Below the pieces are notes generated by a model. The model ran no database searches and was not told where the DNA came from. It saw only the letters and a list, made by a program, of their open reading frames with translations. From positions 1 through 14,238 of the forward strand of contig CAZLBC010000109.1 in assembly GCA_964557575.1 (NCBI GenBank): 14,238 nucleotides of DNA, in the 5' to 3' direction. Each line of letters starts with the position of its first letter. The first letter of the stretch is position 1. Source of the DNA: CAZLBC01 sp964557575 (GTDB taxonomy: Bacteria > Planctomycetota > Phycisphaerae > SM23-33). This document shows, one piece after another, positions 1 to 5,326 of this stretch. Both the position numbers and the translations under genes were made by a program.

Positions 1-1
1 A

Positions 2-151
2 ACCTCGATGGAGCCGGACAGGCTGATATTGGGGTACACGCGTGACCCCGCTATCACAAACCCGTCAAGCAATTTATACTCATCGGTGGCGCTGGTATCC
101 GGCCAGCTGACAACGGCGGAGAAGGACGCCATAATGGACAGGATGCCATGA
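2..151 (+). CDS. C-terminal end of an upstream structural gene (partial)
   Basis: The frame is open from the left edge of the window to a TGA at 149-151, giving the last 49 residues of a protein whose start lies outside. The stop overlaps the ATG of the next gene in an ATGA arrangement, which supports a real reading frame. Visible features are LILGYTRDP, then SSNLYSSVALVSGQLTTAEK and a short acidic-basic end. A run of beta-strand-like residues followed by 'LTTAEKDAI' resembles the last strand and helix of LamG/concanavalin-A-like lectin domains, where 'LT.AEI..I' is common. That is a weak resemblance on a fragment. By position, just before the head-tail connector block, a capsid-associated or decoration protein would fit. 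An internal ATG at 8 is probably not the start. Confidence 0.55.
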   Translation, partial: TSMEPDRLILGYTRDPAITNPSSNLYSSVALVSGQLTTAEKDAIMDRMP

Positions 152-684
152 GCGCGGACCGCGCGAGGGAATTCGGCTGGGCGGCTAACGCATGTCGATT
201 AGCCGTCCTGGCGCTCGCGTGCGCGCTCGCCGCAAACGCAACCGCAATTTGGATACGCGGGACGGACTCCTCCGCCCGCGCGGACATATACAAGCGCGGG
301 CTGCGCGCGGGGCTTGCGGCCAATGTTTGGCACGCGGCGCAAATGTCGGTGGCGTCATGCCCGGAAGCCGCGCCGATGCTGGACCGCCTGGCGGACATCA
401 TGCGCGAGCGCAATGAAAGCGGGTTCGATCCTGACGCGTCGGTTGACGCGCTGATGGCGTATATCGGCGCCATCGGGGACCGCCCGCCGCGCGAGCGAAC
501 GGCGGTATTGATGGCGGCCGCCGGGTTGATCAACGGCATCGCGTCGCTGGAAACCGTGACCGTCTTTCCCGACGCCCGCCTCGCCGGTGTTGGCCGGGAG
601 TGCTCCCTGCTGATGGCGGACGCCTTGCGGATGGGGATAACCGGCGAATCCCTCCATCAAACCAAACTCTTTATCTCGCCATGA
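148..684 (+). CDS. Unrecognised protein with one N-terminal membrane segment
   Basis: This 178-residue protein starts at an ATG that overlaps the upstream stop (ATGA), with a GGACAGG-like ribosome site 5 bases before it. It ends in another ATGA overlap with the connector gene, so it is translationally embedded in the structural operon. Residues about 17-36 (CRLAVLALACALAANATAIW) form a hydrophobic stretch that could be a transmembrane segment or uncleaved signal anchor. The rest is Ala-rich and predicted largely helical, with Cys at 70 and near 152. I do not recognise the family. Its position between the upstream head-region gene and the gp6-like connector suggests a head or head-completion accessory, but a membrane segment is odd there. 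The alternative is that the hydrophobic stretch is just an Ala-rich helix. Confidence 0.7.
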   Translation: MSADRAREFGWAANACRLAVLALACALAANATAIWIRGTDSSARADIYKRGLRAGLAANVWHAAQMSVASCPEAAPMLDRLADIMRERNESGFDPDASVDALMAYIGAIGDRPPRERTAVLMAAAGLINGIASLETVTVFPDARLAGVGRECSLLMADALRMGITGESLHQTKLFISP

Positions 685-1271
685 GAAACCGCTGGAACAG
701 AACAACGGACGCCTCGACGGAGCCGGTCACGCTCGCGTTAGTTAAATCGCATCTGCGGGTTGACCACAGCGACGAGGACGACCTGCTGAATCTTATCATC
801 ACGGCCGCCAGGCAATGGGCGGAGGAATACACGCGGCGGTCATTCGTGACCCAGACATGGACATTGGACATGGACGATTTCCCGGCGGGGACCGGTCTCC
901 CGCTGCGCTATGGCAGCCCGTTGCAATCGGTATCCAGTGTCAAATACTATGACAGCGATGAAACATTGCAAACATGGAGCGCCGATGAATATCACGTTGA
1001 CACCAAGAGCATCGTCGGCCGGGTGGTGTTGGACGACGGGTATTCCTGGCCGTCGGATTTGGACGACCGGCCGAACTGCGTAACCGTCACCTATGTTGCC
1101 GGCTACGGCGACGAGGCAACGGACGTGCCGGCGGCAATCCGGCTCGCCCTGCTGGAAATCATTGCTAACGGTTATGAAAACAGGGTGATTGAAGTGACCG
1201 GCGCAACAGTGGCCCGGTTCGCGGCCGGCGCCATGACCCGGCTGCAGCCCTATCAGGTGCTGGAGGCGTGA
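681..1271 (+). CDS. Head-tail connector protein (gp6 / phiE125 gp8-like)
   Basis: The 196-residue product resembles the phage head-tail connector (adaptor) family, which forms a ring below the portal and links it to the stopper and tail. Family features are the N-terminal 'PVTLALVKSHLRVDHSDEDD' start, a helix with 'ITAARQWAEEYTRRSF', then 'TWTLDMDDFP' and a beta region ('PLQSVSSVKYYD', 'VTVTYVAGYG') closing with 'VPAAIRLALLEIIANGYENR'. Length is normal for the phiE125 gp8 type. The frame is open further upstream, to an ATG at 600, but the ATG at 681 gives the ATGA overlap with the previous gene and puts the start just before the conserved N-terminus, so it is preferred. The next gene starts three bases after the stop. 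Family assignment is by recognised pattern, not a database search. Confidence 0.88.
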   Translation: MRNRWNRTTDASTEPVTLALVKSHLRVDHSDEDDLLNLIITAARQWAEEYTRRSFVTQTWTLDMDDFPAGTGLPLRYGSPLQSVSSVKYYDSDETLQTWSADEYHVDTKSIVGRVVLDDGYSWPSDLDDRPNCVTVTYVAGYGDEATDVPAAIRLALLEIIANGYENRVIEVTGATVARFAAGAMTRLQPYQVLEA

Positions 1272-1274
1272 GAC

Positions 1275-1604
1275 ATGAATCCCGGAAAACTGGACAGATT
1301 ATGCACGATGCAAACGCTGACGGCCGGCAGGGACAGCGGCGGGACGCCGACGGAATCATGGGGCGGCGACCTGGAATTGTGGTGCGGTTACGAGGAGAAA
1401 GCCGGCAGGGAATGGTTTGGCGCCGATCAACGGGCCGGCGAAGACGCGGTTGTATTCACAATCCGCTACGGGACAAACACGTCCGGCCTGACGACGAAAG
1501 ACCGGATCGTGTTTGAGAGCAAAAACTATAACATCCTGTCAATCAAGGAGATGCCGGGGCGGAAGCGCGTCCTGGCGGTGCTGGCGGCAGCGAGGGCTGA
1601 TTGA
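1275..1604 (+). CDS. Head closure protein (SPP1 gp16-like, phage H-T joining)
   Basis: This 109-residue protein matches the phage head-tail joining/stopper family (Pfam Phage_H_T_join). These proteins form the ring that closes the DNA channel after packaging and gives the tail its docking surface. The diagnostic start 'MNPGKLDRLCTMQ' (compare 'aGkLdrrItiq' in the family) is followed by 'ELWCGYEEKAGREWFGADQR', an 'FTIRYGT' strand, 'TTKDRIVFESKNYNILSI' and a basic C-terminus. Length is typical (about 105-115). GGAG at 1262-1265 lies 9 bases upstream of the ATG. The gene sits between connector and gp10-like genes, the usual place. Its TGA overlaps the region of the next start. Confidence 0.87.
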   Translation: MNPGKLDRLCTMQTLTAGRDSGGTPTESWGGDLELWCGYEEKAGREWFGADQRAGEDAVVFTIRYGTNTSGLTTKDRIVFESKNYNILSIKEMPGRKRVLAVLAAARAD

Positions 1605-1606
1605 AA

Positions 1607-2071
1607 ATGAAACCGGGATACGGCATAAAATTTGAGGTGGGCGGCATTGAGGAAACCTTCCGGCGGCTTAACAAACTCAAGTGGCGGACACGGGACCGGA
1701 TTATAAAACGCGGTATTAAGAAAGGCGCGGAAGTGTTATGGAATTATACGCGGGCCAGGGCGCCGTCGGAATCCGGGCTGCTGAAAAAAGCCATCGCGGT
1801 TAAGATTACACCTACTCGCGACAAGAACGGTTTCTGGGGCACCGTCGGGATTGACAACACGGTCACCGGATTCTACCAGGGCCGGCAACGGCGGCCGTCC
1901 CAATACGCGCACTTGGTGGAGTTCGGCACCGCGCATGCTCCGCCGCGGGCGTTCATGCGGGCGGCGTTCGACGCCGGAAAACGGCGGGCCGAACAAGTCT
2001 TTCGGGATGAGGTCCGGAAATCCGTGATCCGGGCGGTCGGGCGCCTGGCGCAAACCGGGGGGGGGAAATGA
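1607..2071 (+). CDS. HK97 gp10-like head-tail/tail completion protein
   Basis: The 154-residue product has the hallmarks of the HK97 gp10 family, which acts at the head-tail junction or tail terminus. It has a basic helical N-terminus ('KRGIKKGAEVLWNYTRARAP'), an 'SGLLKKAIAVK' strand region and the conserved 'YAHLVEFGTAHAPPRAFMRA' motif, followed by a charged helix. Two starts are possible. TTG at 1601 overlaps the upstream stop, and ATG at 1607 lies 10 bases after GAGGG at 1592-1596. I chose the ATG, and the two differ by only two residues. The gene ends in a run of ten G followed by AAATGA, giving an ATGA overlap with the DUF3168 gene. That G-run could be prone to sequencing or replication slippage, but both frames around it look intact. 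Confidence 0.87.
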   Translation: MKPGYGIKFEVGGIEETFRRLNKLKWRTRDRIIKRGIKKGAEVLWNYTRARAPSESGLLKKAIAVKITPTRDKNGFWGTVGIDNTVTGFYQGRQRRPSQYAHLVEFGTAHAPPRAFMRAAFDAGKRRAEQVFRDEVRKSVIRAVGRLAQTGGGK

Positions 2072-2481
2072 CCAGCCGGACAACATTTAACGACGATCTC
2101 ATAACTCATCTCGGGGACCAGGCCGGGTTAACCGAGCTGGTATCAACGCGCATCTACACCGGGATCCTCCCGCAAAATCCAACGGTCCCCGCCATAGTTA
2201 TCAACATGGTGTCCAGCGGAGAAATCCAAACCCACGAGGGCCCGGCCGGACTTGAGACGCCGCGCATCCAGGCGGACATATACGATGATGACGGGAATGG
2301 CGCGCGGGCGGTTCGCGACCAGCTCAAGGCCGCGCTCAACGGACTGCAACAGGAGACGATCGGGAGCGCCACGAAAATTGGGCATTGTTTTTTTGACGGC
2401 GAGAGCGACGGCTATGATGACACGGTGCGGCTATTCCGGATCACGCTTGACTTTTTAATAATGTGGAATGAAATTGGTTAA
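2068..2481 (+). CDS. Tail terminator / tail completion protein (DUF3168, gp17-like)
   Basis: The 137-residue protein matches DUF3168, the family of SPP1 gp17-like proteins that cap the head-proximal end of the tail tube and join it to the head. Visible pattern: an N-terminal helix ('FNDDLITHLGDQAGLTELV'), 'RIYTGILPQNPTVPAIVINM', a central 'PRIQADIYDDDGNGARAVRD' helix region and the C-terminal 'DTVRLFRITLDFLIMW'. Both the length and the strand-helix-strand layout are typical. The start overlaps the gp10-like stop (ATGA), and A/G-rich bases (GGGGGGGGAA) provide a ribosome site. After its stop comes the longest break so far, 32 bases, before the tube gene. Confidence 0.88.
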   Translation: MTSRTTFNDDLITHLGDQAGLTELVSTRIYTGILPQNPTVPAIVINMVSSGEIQTHEGPAGLETPRIQADIYDDDGNGARAVRDQLKAALNGLQQETIGSATKIGHCFFDGESDGYDDTVRLFRITLDFLIMWNEIG

Positions 2482-2502
2482 GATGGATAACACGGAAAAA
2501 AC

Positions 2503-2508
2503 AGGAGG
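2503..2508 (+). promoter_or_regulatory. Strong ribosome binding site of the tail tube gene
   Basis: A perfect AGGAGG lies 5 bases before the ATG at 2514. It is preceded by an A-tract, CGGAAAAAAC at 2493-2502. The perfect match and the A-rich leader suit a highly expressed structural protein. The same leader recurs before the gene at 12214. Confidence 0.85.
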
Positions 2509-2513
2509 ACACA

Positions 2514-2939
2514 ATGGCTGACAAAACTGCGGCGTATGGGGCCGCGCTGAAAAAATACATCGACGCCGCATTTACGACAATCGCGGGCGTCAAAGACCTG
2601 ACCGGCCCGTCGCTGTCCGCCGCCGCCATCGAGGTGACGACGCATGACTCGGCTGACGCGCACCTGGACTTTGTGGCGGGGCTTGTTGACGGCGGGGAAA
2701 TCACGTTTACGTTAGAGTTTGACCCGTCCGACACGGCGAACCAGGTAAAGATCCTGGATGACATGCAGGCGCGGACGATGTGCAACTACCAGATCGCGTT
2801 CGCCGATGACGGCGCGGCGCTCTATCAGATGGACAACTGCATCGTGACCGGATTCACGCCTAACCAGCCGGTGGACGGCAGCATCACCGCCGATGTGACG
2901 CTCAAAGTGAACGGCAAGCCGGACCTGACGGCGACCTAA
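2514..2939 (+). CDS. Major tail tube protein
   Basis: The 141-residue product is predicted to be the protein that polymerises into the hollow tail tube. It shows the usual beta-rich tube-protein pattern. 'TTIAGVKDLTGPSLSAAAIE' matches the family's start, in which an interval after a 'g.kdl' strand leads to 'iEvTthdS'. 'DGGEITFTLEFDP' forms a strand pair and 'VTGFTPNQPVDGSITADVTL' followed by 'KVNGKPDL' is the typical C-terminal strand set. The length is that of short siphophage tube proteins (about 135-150). It has the strongest ribosome site in the window, and it is followed by the two chaperone genes and the tape measure, the conserved order. No Ig-like C-terminal domain is present. Confidence 0.88.
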   Translation: MADKTAAYGAALKKYIDAAFTTIAGVKDLTGPSLSAAAIEVTTHDSADAHLDFVAGLVDGGEITFTLEFDPSDTANQVKILDDMQARTMCNYQIAFADDGAALYQMDNCIVTGFTPNQPVDGSITADVTLKVNGKPDLTAT

Positions 2940-2973
2940 TCTTAAAAAATCGAACAATAGAAAGGCGGGCCGA

Positions 2974-3285
2974 ATGGCTGACAAAAAAAAAGCTGACGCA
3001 ATCAAAATCAGGCTTGGCGGGAAAGAGCGCGCGCTGGCGTATGACATGAACGCCATCTGCCGGTTTGACGAGGCGACCGGGCAGAACTTCCTCGGCGGTC
3101 TGGAGTTTGAAAAACTGTCGGCGGCTCACGCGCGGGCATTGATCTGGGCCGGGCTATTGCGTGAGTCCCCGGACCTGACGCCCGAAGATGTGGGCGCGAT
3201 GATTGACATGCGAAACCTGGCGGAGGTTTTCGGCGGGGTCGCCAAGGCGATCACGGCGGCGCTCGCCGGCGGGGATGAAAGCTGA
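2974..3285 (+). CDS. Tail assembly chaperone 1 (GTA gp10-like)
   Basis: This 103-residue protein resembles the GTA gp10-like chaperone family, which binds the tape measure and recruits tube subunits during tail assembly. Features are a lysine-rich start (MADKKKADAIKIRLGGKERA), 'YDMNAICRFDEATGQNF' (the family's 'lr.~~naic~lE~~~g~~~' pattern), 'ARALIWAGLLRESPDLTPED' and a final helix with 'VAKAITAAL'. AAAGG at 2961-2965 lies 8 bases before the ATG. The 3' end overlaps the next reading frame by 11 bases. Position between tube and tape measure is that of the lambda G gene and of GTA g10. Confidence 0.83.
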   Translation: MADKKKADAIKIRLGGKERALAYDMNAICRFDEATGQNFLGGLEFEKLSAAHARALIWAGLLRESPDLTPEDVGAMIDMRNLAEVFGGVAKAITAALAGGDES

Positions 3286-3625
3286 ATGGACGCGGCGGCT
3301 TGCGGCGGCGCGGAGGCGGCATCGCATGAGCGCGGCGGAGTTCTGGGCGCTGACGCCCGGCGAGTGGCGGGTGATAGAGGACGCATGGTGGGAGGACGCG
3401 GTATGGCGGGAAGAGCAGGCGAACCAGCGGGCGGCCCAAATCATATCATGGTTAGTCAAAGCGATGACGGGAAAAACGGTGAGGCAGGAAAAAATAACAA
3501 TGAGATATAAGCGGGCGCGGAAAAAAACGGAAACCAAACGCGAGGCGGGGAACCGGCTGCGGCAAACCTTCGAAAGCGTCAACGCGGTGTTGGGCCGGCC
3601 GGCGCGGAAGGTGGGCGGGGCGTAA
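3275..3625 (+). CDS. Tail assembly chaperone 2 (GTA g10.1 / phage TAC-like)
   Basis: The frame encodes 116 residues from an ATG at 3275, inside the end of the previous gene. The segment 'MSAAEFWALTPGEWRVIEDA' near residues 15-35 matches the 'p.~fw~mTp~E' signature of the second, short chaperone of GTA-like tails. The protein then continues with a Trp/Glu/Arg-rich helix ('AWWEDAVWREEQANQRAAQI') and a very basic C-terminus. The frame is open back to 3203, but the upstream part is a shadow of the previous gene. The preceding GGCGGGG gives only a weak ribosome site, so translation may depend on coupling or on a frameshift from chaperone 1. The second frame is +1 (equivalently -2) to the first, not the classical -1. 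It ends three bases before the tape measure start. Confidence 0.75.
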   Translation: MKAEWTRRLAAARRRHRMSAAEFWALTPGEWRVIEDAWWEDAVWREEQANQRAAQIISWLVKAMTGKTVRQEKITMRYKRARKKTETKREAGNRLRQTFESVNAVLGRPARKVGGA

Positions 3626-3628
3626 GCG

Positions 3629-5326
3629 ATGGCCAGGTCTATAGGCTCTATCATTCTCGGCATCCGGGGTGACAGCAAAGGCCTGGATAAGGATTTTGCG
3701 CGTCTTAAAAAGAAGGTCAAGCGCACTTTCCGGGACATCGGGAAAATCGCCGCCGGCAATATGCTGGCGCAGTTTTCAACCCGGGCGATAGGCGGGCTGA
3801 AGAACTCGGTCAAAGAAGCGTTCCGGTTCGCGGGCGCGATTGAGCAAAGCACAATAGCGTTTGAAACGTTGCTCGGCTCGATGGCCGCCGCCGAGAAACG
3901 CATGGGCGGGATTCTCGATTTCGCGAAGCGCACGCCGTTCCAGCTGGAGGAATTGACGCGGGCGTCGCAGATGCTGGAGGCTATGACGCAGGGAGCGCTT
4001 GCGGGCGTCGAGGGTTTGGGCTTGGTCGGCGACACGGCGGCGGCGTTAGGCAAAGACATTGAAACCGTCGCGCGAAATATCGGCAAGCTTTACAGCGGCC
4101 TCCAGTCCGGCACCCCGGTCGGGGAGGCGACGCAACAGCTGATGGAGTTAGGGATCATCACCGGCGGGCTTAAGCGGGAGCTTGACGCGCTGGCGGCCCA
4201 GGAAATAATCGGCGGCGAGGCGTGGACGGTGGCGGAAAAACATTTCTTAAAATTCGCCGGGGCGATGGAACAGCAAAGCACAACTCTTAACGGCTTGCTG
4301 TCAACGCTCTCGGACACGTGGAGCCAGCTGCTCGGCGAAAGCGTGAAAGATTCGATGACCGACGCCAAAGACGCGATCGAGGCATTGATCGATTTGCTGG
4401 GCGATCCGAAAACTATGGAAACCGTGCAGGCGTTTGTGGGGGGCTTTGCGCGGTTAGCGCAGTCCGCCGGCTGGGTGGCGGGAAAATTCAAGTCGCTCGC
4501 CGAGTCATTAGGGACGCTGGCGGGCGGGGCCTATTATGGCGACGAGGCGGCCATCGATGAAGTGCTGTTTGGCGTCAAGACGATGCGGCAAAAGGACTTT
4601 GGCCGGAAGGAGAAACCGCCGGCGGGCTTGGCGGCGCAAGACCCTGTAAAGGAGGCGTCCGAGACGCTGGCCGGGTTCCGGGCGGAAAATGAAAAGACAA
4701 CGGAATCGCTGCCCGAGAAATGGGGCGATCTCGGCTGGTCAAAGGCCATGGCCGAATTCCGGGAGGAAAATGAAAAGACAACGGAATCGCTGACCGAGAA
4801 ATGGGGCGAGGTCGGCTGGTCAGTCGACGGGGCGATAGGCCAGATGAGTTCCGCGCTGGCGAAAGGCGAGCTTAGCCTGGAATCGTTTGGAAAAATCGTG
4901 GCCAACGCGATACAGGAAATTATGGCACATTTTATTAAGATGGCGGCGATTAAAGCCATCATGGGCGGCATCGCGGGGTTGTCACCCGGGGGCGGCGGGG
5001 GTGGCGGCCTCGAGAATGCGGTGGACGCCGGACCGGGCTTCACCGCCGGGACGATTGGGATGGCCGCGCAAGGCGGGCCGTTAACCGTCGGGAGGCCGAC
5101 GCTGGTCGGCGAGGAAGGGCCGGAGCTAATCGTGCCCCGGTCGGCCGGAACCGTGATCCCTAATGACCGGCTCGGCGGGGGCGCATCCGTCAGCATCAAT
5201 TTTGAGGCGGGAGTAACGCGGCGGGAATTAGCCGCGCTGATGCCGGAACTAACCAAAAAAGTGAAAGCGGCTGTCGCGGCGGACTACGGGCGCGGGGGCG
5301 GCTACAGAAGGAGGCTTTCGGGATGA
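3629..5326 (+). CDS. Tail tape measure protein
   Basis: The 565-residue protein sets tail length and occupies the tube lumen. Evidence: a start typical of the family ('IGSIILGIRGDSKGLDKDFA') and a long helical body of Lys/Arg/Ala-rich heptads. 'IEQSTIAFETLLGSMAAAEK' and 'MGGILDFAKRTPFQLEELTR' are the conserved lambda-like/phi-type tape measure pattern near residues 70-115. A hydrophobic helix lies near 425-460, followed by a Gly-rich hinge, and then the widely conserved C-terminal 'RPTLVGEEGPELIVPRSAG' near 488-508. At roughly 0.15 nm per residue this would suit a tail of about 80-90 nm, a short siphophage tail. Residues about 350-398 contain two copies of a 27-residue unit (see repeat). The TGA overlaps the ATG of the spike gene. 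Confidence 0.93.
   Translation: MARSIGSIILGIRGDSKGLDKDFARLKKKVKRTFRDIGKIAAGNMLAQFSTRAIGGLKNSVKEAFRFAGAIEQSTIAFETLLGSMAAAEKRMGGILDFAKRTPFQLEELTRASQMLEAMTQGALAGVEGLGLVGDTAAALGKDIETVARNIGKLYSGLQSGTPVGEATQQLMELGIITGGLKRELDALAAQEIIGGEAWTVAEKHFLKFAGAMEQQSTTLNGLLSTLSDTWSQLLGESVKDSMTDAKDAIEALIDLLGDPKTMETVQAFVGGFARLAQSAGWVAGKFKSLAESLGTLAGGAYYGDEAAIDEVLFGVKTMRQKDFGRKEKPPAGLAAQDPVKEASETLAGFRAENEKTTESLPEKWGDLGWSKAMAEFREENEKTTESLTEKWGEVGWSVDGAIGQMSSALAKGELSLESFGKIVANAIQEIMAHFIKMAAIKAIMGGIAGLSPGGGGGGGLENAVDAGPGFTAGTIGMAAQGGPLTVGRPTLVGEEGPELIVPRSAGTVIPNDRLGGGASVSINFEAGVTRRELAALMPELTKKVKAAVAADYGRGGGYRRRLSG
4676..4822 (+). repeat. Tandem 81-base in-frame duplication in the tape measure gene
   Basis: Two units begin at 4676 and 4757, a period of 81 bases or 27 codons. 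The first 66 bases of each (4676-4741 and 4757-4822) are nearly identical, while the linker of unit 1 has diverged. At protein level each carries ENEKTTESL followed by EKWG and GWS. The units fall in a linker region after the helical body. An in-frame duplication here lengthens the ruler protein without disrupting it. Confidence 0.9.

Noticed and set aside
54..539. Minus-strand frame of 161 codons opposite the membrane protein gene.
   Set aside because: The plus-strand frame is linked to both neighbours by ATGA overlaps; the minus frame has no such support.
3260..3300. Lambda-type -1 slippery heptamer in the chaperone overlap.
   Set aside because: No X XXY YYZ heptamer is seen and the frames are not in -1 relation.
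3286..3510. Plus-strand frame of 74 codons starting just after chaperone 1.
   Set aside because: It is out of frame with the 'AEFWALTPGEW' chaperone signature encoded by the other frame and is low-complexity.
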